Positions 18,290 to 27,485 of a stretch of DNA of 55,306 bases are shown in pieces (positions within the stretch are counted from its first letter, which is position 1; every line of letters starts with the position of its first letter). This stretch comes from an uncultured Clostridia bacterium (lineage in GTDB: Bacteria; Bacillota; Clostridia; Oscillospirales; CAG-272). The position numbers and the translations under genes are program-made. The stretch is taken from positions 1-55,306 of the forward strand of contig CALXXF010000014.1 of the NCBI GenBank assembly GCA_944392615.1, read 5' to 3'. The notes below the pieces were generated by a model. The model was not told where the DNA came from, ran no database searches, and was given only the letters and a program-made list of their open reading frames with translations.

Positions 18290-19264
18290 TCAATCCAGCT
18301 CAAATGACACATACGACATAAGACCGTCGGGCTTTTCTGCGGGAAGCGCTTTTTTAAGCTCAAATTTTTCGGCGCTCAGAAGATTGTTTGCAAGAGTCAT
18401 GGTATCAAGAGGACTGTCGAAGTTCTTCAAATCGTCATAGTATACGCTGAGAGACAGCTCTGTGACCCCGGAGAGCGGACTGTTGTACGGCTTATCCACA
18501 TGCGTGTACTCCACACCAGTGAACACGACCCTGTAATAGAAATAGGTGCCGCGTGAAGCCGTGAGGTAATCGTACTCGGTGTAGTAGTTCTCCCCGTCCG
18601 ACAATACGAACGAGTAGCTGTCCTTGCCGGGCTTGCTCTCAAGGGAGTATTTGTTCATCACCGCTTCGGAAGCGCTCTTGTTCACACGGAACGTGAAAAT
18701 CAGTTGCTGTGTTTCCTCAATGTACATGATGTTGCTTGTCATAAAGCACCCGCGCACATCATCGCTTTCGCTGTAAGGCGAGTAGGTGTAGTCATAGCTC
18801 ACCGTCTCGTCCGCTTCGTCTATGAGGATCAGATTTCCTATTCCTCCCATGTCCTGTGTATATACGGTGAGACTTCCTTTTTCCTCATATGCCTCTATTG
18901 CCTCATCTGTCCATACGAACATTTCCGAAAATTCAAAATTTGAATCATTCTGCATGTATATCCGGTAGAAGACCAGCAGGAACACAAATATGACAAGCCC
19001 GTAAAATACATACTTTATTATAGAGAATACGGATATCCCCTTCTTTTTTTCATCCATGTACGAGGTGTCCTTTTCCTCATGCGGATGGCTTTGACCGACA
19101 TTGTCGGGATCGCCGGCAAGCTCACGGAGCCCGTTAAGATATTCCGCCGCCTCAGCAGAGTCGTTACGGCGCTTTTTTTCAACAGACATTTCGCTTTCAT
19201 CAGCGGTTTCTTCTGTGCCTGTTCCGATGTCGTTGACGTCGTCTTTCTTGTTTTCCTTGTCCAA
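18290..19264 (-). CDS. single-pass membrane protein, hypothetical
   Basis: About 324 residues. A charged, Asp/Glu/Lys-rich N-terminal tail of about 75 residues is followed by one membrane helix (YVFYGLVIFVFLLVFYRIY) and a roughly 220-residue beta-rich extracytoplasmic domain. I recognise no family. Start choice: TTG at 19264 has AGAGGTG five bases upstream. An in-frame ATG at 19285 is possible but has no ribosome binding site. It is driven by a promoter at 19316-19344, back to back with the aminotransferase promoter, and is followed by the Cys-rich gene. Confidence 0.75.
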   Translation of the reverse strand: MDKENKKDDVNDIGTGTEETADESEMSVEKKRRNDSAEAAEYLNGLRELAGDPDNVGQSHPHEEKDTSYMDEKKKGISVFSIIKYVFYGLVIFVFLLVFYRIYMQNDSNFEFSEMFVWTDEAIEAYEEKGSLTVYTQDMGGIGNLILIDEADETVSYDYTYSPYSESDDVRGCFMTSNIMYIEETQQLIFTFRVNKSASEAVMNKYSLESKPGKDSYSFVLSDGENYYTEYDYLTASRGTYFYYRVVFTGVEYTHVDKPYNSPLSGVTELSLSVYYDDLKNFDSPLDTMTLANNLLSAEKFELKKALPAEKPDGLMSYVSFELD

Positions 19265-19315
19265 AATCGCACCTCTTTGAATCATCAGAAGATTTGTTTC
19301 CCGAAGGTCAACGTA

Positions 19316-19344
19316 ATTTTAACACATGACGCCTTTTTTTTCAA
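19316..19344 (-). promoter_or_regulatory. promoter of the membrane-protein/Cys-rich unit
   Basis: On the minus strand, TTGAAA (19344-19339), 17-nt spacer, TAAAAT (19321-19316). It lies only 19 bp from the divergent promoter at 19363. Confidence 0.65.
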
Positions 19345-19362
19345 GTATTTTTTCGCACGCTC

Positions 19363-19391
19363 TTGCAATATAAAAGGAAAAATGCTAAAAT
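19363..19391 (+). promoter_or_regulatory. promoter of the aminotransferase-trpS unit
   Basis: TTGCAA, 17-nt spacer, TAAAAT with an upstream TGC (extended -10). It predicts a leader of about 115 nt before the aminotransferase. No T-box consensus is present in it. Confidence 0.65.
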
Positions 19392-19514
19392 ACAATGAGT
19401 TGCACGCCGCTGTTGAGGTCTTTGACTTTTTCTGGCTATTTATGACTGCGGCGTTTGCGGCGCTTCATACGCATGCGGGCTCAGCATGCAGAATATAAAT
19501 TCCGGGGAGTTATT

Positions 19515-20702
19515 ATGGGATACGAAATTTCTGAAAAACTGGCTTCCATGAAGCCTTCGGCAATAAGAGAGATATTCAAAAGCCTTACAGACCCGCGTAT
19601 AATAGCGTTTGCGGCGGGAAATCCTGCGGCGGAATCATTTCCGGCGCAGAGTCTTGCTTCGATCTCGGCGGAGATTTTTGCAACAGATGCTGCCAAAGCG
19701 CTTCAGTACGGTATAACCGAGGGATATCCCGGCTTACTTTCCGTGATAAAGGACAGGCTTTGCAAAAAATTCGGATGCAGCGAAGACGGAAATTCATTTA
19801 TGATCGTCTCCGGCGGACAGCAGGGAATAGAGCTGACATGTAAGGTGATGTGCAATGAGGGAGATGTCGTCTTATGCGAAAATCCTTCGTTCATCGGCGC
19901 GCTCAATGCCTTCCGTTCAAACGGAGCCCGGACCGTAGGTGTAGAGCTTGACGCAGACGGAATCAACATAGAATCGCTTGAAAAAGCTGTGAGGGACAAT
20001 CCTCGCGCAAAGATGCTTTATCTCATACCTACGTTCCACAATCCGGCGGGGATATGCACCAGCCTTGAAAAGCGCAGGAAGATATATGAGATAGCGAAAA
20101 AAAATTCACTTGTGATACTTGAAGATAACCCTTACGGCGAGCTCCGCTTTGCAGGCGAGGAGATACCGACGATTAAGTCGATGGATACCGACGGGATAGT
20201 CGTGTACTGCGGCTCGCTTTCAAAAGTTCTTTCTGCCGGCATGCGCGTGGGATTTGTCTGCGCACCGGACAGGATTTTCTCAAAAATGGTAGTTGCAAAG
20301 CAGGTTGAGGACGTACATACCAATCAATTTTTCCAGATGCTTTGTGCCGAGTACATCAAAAGGTTCGACTTTGACGCCCACATAGAGCAGATAAGGGCTC
20401 TGTACCGCAAAAAGTGCGGTATAATGCTCGAAGCACTTGACAGATACATGCCGGATGGCGTCGCATATACAAGACCGCAGGGAGGATTGTTCATATGGTG
20501 CACTCTCCCTGAGAAGGTCAGTCTCGACGAGTTTGTTAAAAAATCACTTGACAGGTTTGTAGCCGTGGTCCCCGGAACAGCATTCAACTGCGATGAAAGC
20601 GCTCCTTCCTCGTCATTCAGGATAACATATTCTACGCCAACGGAGCAGCAGATAGTGGACGGCGTCAGGATAATATCAGAGGTTGCCGGGTCGCTTATGT
20701 GA
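19515..20702 (+). CDS. PLP-dependent aminotransferase, class I/II
   Basis: A 395-residue fold-type I aminotransferase of the branch that includes 2-aminoadipate/aromatic aminotransferases and MocR-like domains. It begins with the family-typical SEKLASMKPSAIREIFK and has IAFAAGNPAAESFP, the NPYGEL Asp/Tyr region, and the PLP-lysine motif CGSLSKVLSAGMRVGF around residue 240. C-terminal Arg binding of the substrate carboxylate is expected at SSFRITYS. The start ATG at 19515 has GGGGAG five bases upstream. A frame opening at 19455 lacks one. It precedes trpS by 54 bp and is probably co-transcribed, which might suggest an aromatic amino acid substrate. That is weak inference. Confidence 0.9.
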   Translation: MGYEISEKLASMKPSAIREIFKSLTDPRIIAFAAGNPAAESFPAQSLASISAEIFATDAAKALQYGITEGYPGLLSVIKDRLCKKFGCSEDGNSFMIVSGGQQGIELTCKVMCNEGDVVLCENPSFIGALNAFRSNGARTVGVELDADGINIESLEKAVRDNPRAKMLYLIPTFHNPAGICTSLEKRRKIYEIAKKNSLVILEDNPYGELRFAGEEIPTIKSMDTDGIVVYCGSLSKVLSAGMRVGFVCAPDRIFSKMVVAKQVEDVHTNQFFQMLCAEYIKRFDFDAHIEQIRALYRKKCGIMLEALDRYMPDGVAYTRPQGGLFIWCTLPEKVSLDEFVKKSLDRFVAVVPGTAFNCDESAPSSSFRITYSTPTEQQIVDGVRIISEVAGSLM

Positions 20703-20756
20703 TTTTCCTGACGGAACCGAATGCATACATCACATTATCTGGAGAGGTTCATATCA

Positions 20757-21788
20757 ATGACAGAAAATAACGAAAATACAAATGTTCAGAAAAGCGCTCC
20801 CGACAGAAAGCCGGTCATTTTTTCCGGAGTTCAGCCGAGCGGAAATCTTACGATAGGCAATTATCTCGGAGCGATAAAGGGATGGACAGACCTTCAGCAT
20901 GAAAACGACTGCATATTCTGTGTTGTGGACATGCATGCAATAACTGTGAGGCAGGATCCTTCGGAGCTGAGGCGGCACACATATGAGCTCCTGGCGCTCT
21001 ATCTTGCAGCAGGGATCGACCCCGAAAAGTGCATACTCTTTGTTCAGTCGCATGTTCCGGGACACGCTCAGCTGTCATGGGTTCTCGGATGCTACACAAT
21101 GTTCGGCGAGCTGTCGAGAATGACACAGTTCAAGGACAAATCCAAGAAGAATGCCGACAATATAAACGCAGGACTTTTTACCTATCCTGTGCTCATGGCG
21201 GCAGATATACTTCTTTATATGACAGACCTTGTGCCGGTAGGGCAGGATCAGAAGCAGCATATTGAGATTGCGCGCACGATAGCCGGAAGATTCAACGGTG
21301 TATACGGGGATGTTTTCAAGATACCTGAGGGCTTTATTCCCAAAACGGGAGCTAAAATAATGTCGCTTTCGGACCCTGAGAAAAAAATGAGCAAATCTGA
21401 CAGCGATTTCGGGTCGGTGAGGATACTTGATTCAAGGGACGATATAATACGCAAATTCAAAAAAGCCGTCACCGATTCCGACACAGTGGTCAGATATGCA
21501 CAGGGAAAAAGCGGTATAAACAACCTTATGAATATATATTCCTGTTTTACCGGGAAGAGTTTAGAACAGATAGAGCATGAATTTTCCGGACAGGGCTACG
21601 GAGCTTTCAAGCTCGCAGTAGGTGAAACCGTGGCTGATGCGCTCGCCCCGCTTCAGTCGGAGTACCACCGCATTGTTTCAGACAAGCAGTATCTCGAAGG
21701 AATAATGAAGAGCGGTGCCGACTCAGCCGGACGTATAGCGGCACGGACACTCAGAAAGGTATACAAGAAAATCGGGTTTGTCGTCTGA
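20757..21788 (+). CDS. trpS: tryptophan--tRNA ligase
   Basis: Class I synthetase charging tRNA-Trp. The HIGH-equivalent motif lies in PSGNLTIGNYLGAIK near residues 27-41 and the KMSKS motif in EKKMSKSDSD. The signature GQDQKQHIE is also present. At 343 residues it is normal length. The ATG at 20757 has GGAGAGG nine bases upstream. Its leader is only the 54-bp gap after the aminotransferase, too short for a T-box, so it depends on the upstream promoter. Confidence 0.96.
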   Translation: MTENNENTNVQKSAPDRKPVIFSGVQPSGNLTIGNYLGAIKGWTDLQHENDCIFCVVDMHAITVRQDPSELRRHTYELLALYLAAGIDPEKCILFVQSHVPGHAQLSWVLGCYTMFGELSRMTQFKDKSKKNADNINAGLFTYPVLMAADILLYMTDLVPVGQDQKQHIEIARTIAGRFNGVYGDVFKIPEGFIPKTGAKIMSLSDPEKKMSKSDSDFGSVRILDSRDDIIRKFKKAVTDSDTVVRYAQGKSGINNLMNIYSCFTGKSLEQIEHEFSGQGYGAFKLAVGETVADALAPLQSEYHRIVSDKQYLEGIMKSGADSAGRIAARTLRKVYKKIGFVV

Positions 21789-21880
21789 ACACACAAGCCC
21801 TGTGAAAATATGATCACGGCAAGCCCACTTACATGCTCAGGGCTCCCTGCAACTGTATTTTTAAAAAAATAAAATACTTT

Positions 21881-22000
21881 TTAAAAGTGCCGTGTAGAAG
21901 CACATTTTTGAAAATATTTTTCTGAATTATTTTTTAAAAGTGCCGTGTAGAAGCACATTTGAAAATATTTTCCTGAATTATTTTTTAAAAGTGCGGTCTG
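21881..22000 (+). repeat. tandem repeat, about 52-bp unit with a small hairpin, 2.3 copies
   Basis: Units begin at 21881 (53 bp), 21934 (51 bp) and 21985 (partial). Each complete unit carries GTGC CGTGTAGAA GCAC, a 4-bp stem followed by T-rich sequence, and then AAATATTTT(T/C)CTGAATTATT. The repeat lies between the trpS stop and the DUF1294 gene. The hairpins are weak for termination. Origin by duplication is clear; function is unknown. Confidence 0.75.
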
Positions 22001-22018
22001 AAAAAGAAAGGAAATAAA

Positions 22019-22333
22019 ATGGATTTTTTCAAACTCTGCGGTTCCTTCATGACCGAGCACGCTCTTGTCCTTGCGCTGGTATTTGCTGCACTTAATCTTC
22101 TTTCCTTCTGCCTTTTCTGGGCAGACAAGCTAAAAGCAAAAAAAGGGCAGTGGCGGATATCAGAAGCAACGCTCATTTTATCTGCGTGGATTTTCGGAGG
22201 GCTCGGCGCGATGCTGGGAATGTACCTCGTAAGGCATAAAACAAAGCACATTAAATTTATCCTGCTTGTGCCTCTTGCCTTTATTCTGCAGATGGGTTTT
22301 ATAATACTGAGCCTTTCGGCTGTGCTCATATAA
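22019..22333 (+). CDS. DUF1294 family membrane protein
   Basis: A 104-residue protein with three hydrophobic segments and the DUF1294 hallmarks: FWADKLKAKKGQWRISE in the first loop, then GGLGAMLGMYLVRHKT and KFILLVPL. The family is widespread and uncharacterised; some members are fused to cold-shock domains, not seen here. The ATG has AAAGGAAA seven bases upstream. It is followed by a strong terminator. Confidence 0.9.
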   Translation: MDFFKLCGSFMTEHALVLALVFAALNLLSFCLFWADKLKAKKGQWRISEATLILSAWIFGGLGAMLGMYLVRHKTKHIKFILLVPLAFILQMGFIILSLSAVLI

Positions 22334-22370
22334 AAACGGAGCGGACGGCTCTCCGCCTGTAATAACGCGA

Positions 22371-22405
22371 CCGACCGGACGTGAAAGCGTCCGGTCGGCT
22401 TTTTT
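22371..22405 (+). terminator. terminator of the DUF1294 gene
   Basis: Perfect 11-bp stem CCGACCGGACG / CGTCCGGTCGG with a 6-nt loop and a following C plus six T residues. It may also shield the convergent DUF1540 gene. Confidence 0.9.
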
Positions 22406-22409
22406 GTCC

Positions 22410-22604
22410 TCAGCCCTTGAGAACGAATGAGGTGCAGTCGGTGCAGTCAGGTACTGTGGGATTTGCTTCGTGTGTACCTATTACGATTTTATCAAGAGAG
22501 CAGTAGTTTTCTTTGTCGCAGTGAAATTTGCACTGCTTGACCGTGCATTCGATGCACTTGTTTACATTTGATGAGCAGGATCCTGTGCTTTTGTTTGTAA
22601 CCAT
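22410..22604 (-). CDS. DUF1540 domain protein
   Basis: A 64-residue Cys-rich protein matching DUF1540: CIECTVKQCKFHCDKENYC, then IVIGTHEANP and the closing DCTDCTSFVL. Nine Cys in 64 residues suggest metal binding. The family is common in spore-forming Clostridia and Bacilli and has no established function. It starts at ATG with AAGGTAGG ten bases upstream. Confidence 0.88.
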   Translation of the reverse strand: MVTNKSTGSCSSNVNKCIECTVKQCKFHCDKENYCSLDKIVIGTHEANPTVPDCTDCTSFVLKG

Positions 22605-22930
22605 TACCGTAACCTACCTTTCTTAATAGACGCCGCGTACTTGAGTACAAATCCTACGCGCCGTACAGATATATTTTCGCTCACATATTGTTTTTTTATA
22701 CCTTTTTGTGACTCGGTGACACACATGTTTTTGATTTTTGCTCCGGCGCGACCGGGTCGTTGAAATCAGACTTTTAAAAAACTATGAAAAGCATGAAGAA
22801 TACAACGGCGTTTGCTATAAATGTAGAAATAAGTCGATACGAAAGTTTATAATATCCCTGCATATATCCGTTCAAAAATAACATTTTTCAACTTGCAACA
22901 GAGCAATTTTTTTGACATACGGGGGGAATC
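22605..22930. other. divergent intergenic region DUF1540-ABC exporter
   Basis: About 325 bp. Near 22630-22675 GACGCCGCGTACTTG and a partial inverted copy (TACGCGCCGTAC) form an imperfect inverted repeat upstream of DUF1540. A TATAAT lies at about 22849-22854 upstream of the exporter but lacks a convincing -35 box. No gene is supported. Confidence 0.4.
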
Positions 22931-24856
22931 ATGGAGAAAGACGGTAACTTAAAGCAAAAAAAGCGAAAGAGGGAAAAAACACCAAGTTCTTCATATGCCG
23001 ACGGAGAAAGAAAGATAATAGCGAGCCATTCTTTTTCGTTCAGGATTAAATTCGTCTGGCACAATCTGCGGGGAAAGAGACCACAGTTCATAATAGGGCT
23101 TTTGCTCACGGCTATAACCTCTATTATAGTCATTGTCAACCCGTATATGTCAAAAATCCTTGTGGATGACGTCATACGGGGAGGAAAACGCGATATGCTC
23201 GTCCCAGTGCTGCTGGTTATGAGCGGCGTAGTTCTGGTCAAAACCGGCCTCCACATGCTCAAAATTGTGATGATGGAACAGGCAAGCCAGAATATGCTCA
23301 TGGCGATAAGGAAAACGATTTTCAGGAATATACAGTATCAGGAAATGAGCTTTTTTGACAAGATCAAATCCGGAGACATAATAACACGTACTACCGGAGA
23401 TCTTGAGTATCTGCGTCATTTCTGTGCGTGGGTCACATATGTCACGGTAGACATGGTGGTAACTTTTACCGCTGCCGTTGTAATGCTCGTCTATGTGAGC
23501 CCGGTACTTACGCTTGCTCTGATTTCGGTACTTCCGTTCATACTTTTGTGCTCGTTTATTTACAACAAGAAGGTGGCTCCGCTTTACCGTTCGATAAGAC
23601 AGCGCCTTTCCGACCTCAACGTTGGCGCATCGGAAAATATCAACGGAAACAGAGTTGTAAAGGCGTTTGCACGCGAGGAGTATGAGAAGGAAAAGTTTTC
23701 CCATATAAACGGGCAGTATATGAAGGACAACATGAGGGCGGCTTTCGCATGGCAAAGAGTTGTTCCGGTAATAGACTTTCTCGCTCAGATACTAACATTC
23801 CTCACGATACTTGTCGGCGGCGCGCTTTGTATAAACGGCAGCATATCTCTCGGAGACCTGACGCTTTTTACAGGGCTCACGTGGGCTCTTTCCGATCCGA
23901 TGAGGCAGGTGAGCAATATACTCAACGATATGCAGCGTTTCTCGGCTTCTGCGGACAAGGTGATTGAAATATACTATGCCCGCCCGCTCATTTGTGACAG
24001 GCATAATGCGGTGGACACAAAGGAACGCTTCAAAGGCAAGGTTGAATTCAGAAACGTCAGCTTCAGCTACGCCAAAGGGCCGCAGGTCCTGTCAAACGTT
24101 TCCTTCAAGTTCTATCCGAATGAAACAATTGCAATAATGGGTCCGACCGGAAGCGGAAAGACCACTATTGCAAATCTCATAGCGCGGTTTTACGATGTCA
24201 GCAGCGGAGAGGTCCTCATCGACGGAGTTGATGTGAGGGACAGGACGCTTGAAAGCATACACCGCGGAGTTTCCATAGCCACTCAGGACGTGTTCCTGTT
24301 TTCAGATACCGTTGACGGAAACATCTCATTCTGCAATCCCGACATGGAGCTTGAACAGGTCTATGAGTGCGCGGAGCTGGCGTGCGCCGACGGATTTATA
24401 CGCCGCATGCCCGAAGGCTACAACACCATAATAGGCGAAAGGGGAGTAGGACTCTCTGGCGGTCAAAGGCAGAGAATTGCGCTTGCCAGAGCCATAGCCG
24501 CCATACCTTCAATACTTATACTTGATGATACTACATCTGCCGTTGATATGGAAACGGAGAAGAAAATGCAGTATAACCTCCAGCATCTCCCGTTTCACTG
24601 CACGACAATAATAATAGCGCAGAGAATATCGTCTGTCAGAAACGCCGACAAGATAATGATTCTTGAAAACGGGTCTGTAACCATCGGCACACATGACAGT
24701 CTTGCAAGGACAAACAGATATTACCGCAACGTATGCGAGCTTCAGAAAATAGAGGATCTTCCGCCATTTGAGCCTGACGAGGCAAATGGAAGCAGTCCGG
24801 AGAAGGTAAAAACCGGCTTCGATGATGCGATAGCCACCGAAAAGGAGGTGGGCTGA
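22931..24856 (+). CDS. ABC exporter half-transporter with degenerate ATPase site
   Basis: A type IV (MDR-like) half-transporter of 641 residues: basic N-terminus of about 45 residues, six-helix membrane domain to about 340, then the nucleotide-binding domain. Walker A is GPTGSGKTT and the signature is intact (LSGGQRQR). Walker B reads LILDDTTSAVD, with Asp in place of the catalytic Glu, and the switch is AQRIS, with Gln in place of His. These are the known hallmarks of the degenerate subunit in heterodimeric exporters such as TM287/288 and BmrC/D. GGGGGAA precedes the ATG. The partner gene follows 2 bp later. Substrate (drug, lipid or peptide) cannot be inferred. Confidence 0.94.
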   Translation: MEKDGNLKQKKRKREKTPSSSYADGERKIIASHSFSFRIKFVWHNLRGKRPQFIIGLLLTAITSIIVIVNPYMSKILVDDVIRGGKRDMLVPVLLVMSGVVLVKTGLHMLKIVMMEQASQNMLMAIRKTIFRNIQYQEMSFFDKIKSGDIITRTTGDLEYLRHFCAWVTYVTVDMVVTFTAAVVMLVYVSPVLTLALISVLPFILLCSFIYNKKVAPLYRSIRQRLSDLNVGASENINGNRVVKAFAREEYEKEKFSHINGQYMKDNMRAAFAWQRVVPVIDFLAQILTFLTILVGGALCINGSISLGDLTLFTGLTWALSDPMRQVSNILNDMQRFSASADKVIEIYYARPLICDRHNAVDTKERFKGKVEFRNVSFSYAKGPQVLSNVSFKFYPNETIAIMGPTGSGKTTIANLIARFYDVSSGEVLIDGVDVRDRTLESIHRGVSIATQDVFLFSDTVDGNISFCNPDMELEQVYECAELACADGFIRRMPEGYNTIIGERGVGLSGGQRQRIALARAIAAIPSILILDDTTSAVDMETEKKMQYNLQHLPFHCTTIIIAQRISSVRNADKIMILENGSVTIGTHDSLARTNRYYRNVCELQKIEDLPPFEPDEANGSSPEKVKTGFDDAIATEKEVG

Positions 24857-24858
24857 GC

Positions 24859-26619
24859 ATGGCAAGAAACAAATATGATATCGACGAAGAGCTTGAAAAA
24901 GGTTTTGATTTCGGAAAGCTCAAGCGTTCTTTTGTATACATAAAGCCCTACAAATGGTTTATGATAGGGGCACTGCTCCTGTCGGCGCTTTCTTCTATAC
25001 TTGCTCTTGTCACCCCGACGCTTCTTCAGCGTGTTATGGATATAGCTATACCGGATGGAAACAGAGGGCTTCTCACAAGGCTTTCGTTCCTCACTCTCGG
25101 AGCAATACTCCTGAGCGTGGTCTTCGGAGCTTTGAGAGGCGTGATAATGTCGTATTGCGGTCAGCACATGATTTATGACATACGCAAGGATATTTTCGAT
25201 CACCTTCAGCAGCTCCCGTTCTCGTATTACGATTCTCGTCCTCACGGCAAAATACTCGTAAGAGTGGTCAACTATGTAAACAGTGTGTCCGATACGCTCA
25301 CAAACGGACTTGTAAATGCATTGCTTGACCTCATGAATATTGTCTTCATAGCTGTTTTCATGTTTGCGATGGATGTCAAGCTTTCGCTCATAATCTTGTC
25401 AGGTATGCCGGTCCTGCTCGTTGTAATTTTTCTCCTCAAGAATGTGCAGAAAAGAGCAAATTTTGTACTGAACAACAAGAGCTCAAATCTCACGGCGTAT
25501 ACCTGCGAGTCGATAGAAGGCGTCAAGGTCTCTCAGATATTCAACAGGCAGCAGGAAAACATGGAGATATATTCCAGGCTCAACGACGTTTATCAGAAGG
25601 CGTGGTTCAAATCCGCATATCTCAACAACGCCATGTCTCCGATAACAGAAAATCTCAAGCAGCTGGTTCTTGCCCTTGTATATGTGGCGGGAATACTTCT
25701 CATTTCGCCGTCCATAGAGGTAGGAGTGCTAATCGCGATGGCGACGTATTCGTCCCGCTTCTGGCAGCCTGTTGTCTCGCTTGCAAATATATATAACAAC
25801 TTCCTGAAGACGACCTCATATCTTGAAAGAATATTCCAGACCATCGATGAGCCAGTGGATATAAAGGACACCGAGGGTGCAAAGGAAATAGACAACATAG
25901 AGGGTAATGTCGAGTTCCGCAACGTGTCGTTTGAGTATGAAAAGGGAGTTCGTGTGCTTGACAATGTCAGCTTTACAGTCAAGAAGGGCGAGAGCGTTGC
26001 GTTTGTAGGTCCCACAGGAGCCGGAAAATCCACAATAATAAATCTCATAAGCCGTTTCTATGAGCCTACCGAGGGGCAGATTTTTATAGACGGTGTTGAG
26101 ATACGCGATATAACAATAGAGTCGCTGAGAAGCAAAATGGGCATAATGCTTCAGGACAGCTTCATCTTTACAGATACAATAGCTGGGAATGTAAGGTACG
26201 GAAAGCTCGACGCTACAGACGAGGAGGTAAGAAGTGCCTGCAGGACGGTCTGCGCGGATACGTTTATAGAAAAAATGCCGGACGGCTATGAAACCGGTGT
26301 GACCGAGAGGGGCGGACAGCTTTCACAGGGTCAAAGACAGCTTGTGGCGTTTGCAAGAACAGTAATATCAGACCCGGCGGTTATCATACTTGATGAGGCA
26401 ACGTCGTCTATAGATGCCGAGACGGAAAAACTTCTGCAGACAGGTATAGAGCATATACTCAAGGGACGCACTTCGTTTGTCATAGCACACAGACTTTCCA
26501 CTATAAGAAACTGCGACAAGATAATGTATATCGACAAGGGAAGAATAACAGAATGCGGTACGCATGATGAGCTTATGGCGAAAAAGGGAGACTACTACAG
26601 ACTCCACAATGCCCAGTAG
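24859..26619 (+). CDS. ABC exporter half-transporter, partner subunit
   Basis: A 586-residue MDR-like half-transporter with six membrane helices and a C-terminal nucleotide-binding domain. Walker A is GPTGAGKST, Walker B is VIILDEATSSID with the catalytic Glu, and the switch His is present (IAHRLST). The signature is altered to LSQGQRQ. Thus its own Walker site pairs with the normal signature of the upstream subunit to form the one competent ATP site, and its altered signature lies in the degenerate site. The ribosome binding site AAGGAGGTG is inside the end of the upstream gene, so translation is coupled. Confidence 0.95.
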   Translation: MARNKYDIDEELEKGFDFGKLKRSFVYIKPYKWFMIGALLLSALSSILALVTPTLLQRVMDIAIPDGNRGLLTRLSFLTLGAILLSVVFGALRGVIMSYCGQHMIYDIRKDIFDHLQQLPFSYYDSRPHGKILVRVVNYVNSVSDTLTNGLVNALLDLMNIVFIAVFMFAMDVKLSLIILSGMPVLLVVIFLLKNVQKRANFVLNNKSSNLTAYTCESIEGVKVSQIFNRQQENMEIYSRLNDVYQKAWFKSAYLNNAMSPITENLKQLVLALVYVAGILLISPSIEVGVLIAMATYSSRFWQPVVSLANIYNNFLKTTSYLERIFQTIDEPVDIKDTEGAKEIDNIEGNVEFRNVSFEYEKGVRVLDNVSFTVKKGESVAFVGPTGAGKSTIINLISRFYEPTEGQIFIDGVEIRDITIESLRSKMGIMLQDSFIFTDTIAGNVRYGKLDATDEEVRSACRTVCADTFIEKMPDGYETGVTERGGQLSQGQRQLVAFARTVISDPAVIILDEATSSIDAETEKLLQTGIEHILKGRTSFVIAHRLSTIRNCDKIMYIDKGRITECGTHDELMAKKGDYYRLHNAQ

Positions 26620-26744
26620 CGGCATCTTTATACAAAATTCAAAGGCAACCCGCCGGCTCTTAAGTACTGTTGTACGTGCTTGTTTCGTCCAGGAAGCACA
26701 TGAATTAGTCTACCCGAAATAGCTGACGTCGTGTCTTAAAACTC

Positions 26745-26781
26745 AAAAAAGCACTTGCTTTTGTATGGCAAGTGCTTTTTT
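26745..26781 (+). terminator. terminator of the ABC exporter operon
   Basis: Perfect stem AAAAAAGCACTTGC / GCAAGTGCTTTTTT with a 9-nt loop; the arms include the A- and T-runs, so it works in both directions. It is 125 bp downstream of the second subunit. Confidence 0.9.
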
Positions 26782-27029
26782 ATGTCGCCTGAGGCGTTGT
26801 TCACATTCAAATGCAAAATAGTACTTTGGTTGATAACCGTTTTTTATTCGGGCAATGACGTCAGAACAACGGTGTATATGACCGGTATATTAGCCGGCGG
26901 ATATACGCTCAGGTATGTGCCGGCGGAATGTGTCTGACGGTTGCGCATCAGTTTCCGCGCTCCGCGGTAGACAGGTAAGAGGGGCAGGCGGCAGGGCAAA
27001 TCAATACGCGAACGGCAGGCGGGAAGACG

Positions 27030-27071
27030 AAAAAACGCGGCCGGCACATCATAGTGCCGCCGCGTTTTTTT
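27030..27071 (-). terminator. terminator of the rplU-prp-rpmA operon
   Basis: AAAAAACGCGG and CCGCGTTTTTTT pair, with an inner GGCAC/GTGCC stem around ATCATA. Symmetrical A/T flanks make it bidirectional. It ends 16 bp before the rpmA stop on the minus strand. Confidence 0.88.
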
Positions 27072-27086
27072 ATAGCTTTCCCTCTG

Positions 27087-27368
27087 TTATTCAGCGGGAT
27101 ATACGCTTACGCGCTTTCTTGTCTTTGTTACGTGCTCAAACTTGACCTTGCCGTCGATGAGTGCGAAGAGCGTGTCATCGGTTCCTATCCCGACGTTGTT
27201 CCCGGGATGAATTGACGTGCCTCTCTGACGCACGATTATATTGCCGGCGGTAACGATAGAACCGTCTGCTTTCTTGACGCCAAGACGTTTAGCCTCACTG
27301 TCTCTTCCGTTCTTAGTTGAACCGCCGCCCTTTTTATGAGCAAAGAACTGTAAACTTATTCTCAACAT
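27087..27368 (-). CDS. rpmA: 50S ribosomal protein L27
   Basis: A 93-residue large-subunit protein near the peptidyl transferase centre. It carries the Firmicute N-terminal extension MLRISLQFF in front of AHKKGGG, which in Staphylococcus aureus is removed by the protease Prp between the Phe and Ala. The prp gene is immediately upstream. The rest matches L27 ([35 protein letters not shown]). GGAGGTG lies nine bases before the ATG. Confidence 0.98.
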   Translation of the reverse strand: MLRISLQFFAHKKGGGSTKNGRDSEAKRLGVKKADGSIVTAGNIIVRQRGTSIHPGNNVGIGTDDTLFALIDGKVKFEHVTKTRKRVSVYPAE

Positions 27369-27485
27369 TTCGGTACACCTCCGTTTTTCCTTGATAACAG
27401 ACTGATAAAACTCCGGCTGCGGCCTCGTCTGTAAGACCGCGCGAGAATGACAGACAGCGCTCGTGCCTGTACAGGGGGACAGGAC

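Larger units (their letters stand above)
26620..27086. other. convergent intergenic region exporter-rpmA
   Basis: About 470 bp holding one terminator for each side (26745-26781 and 27030-27071). The remainder shows no gene. Confidence 0.6.

Noticed and set aside
20703..20756. T-box riboswitch for trpS
   Set aside because: Only 54 bp separate trpS from the upstream gene, far too short for a T-box.
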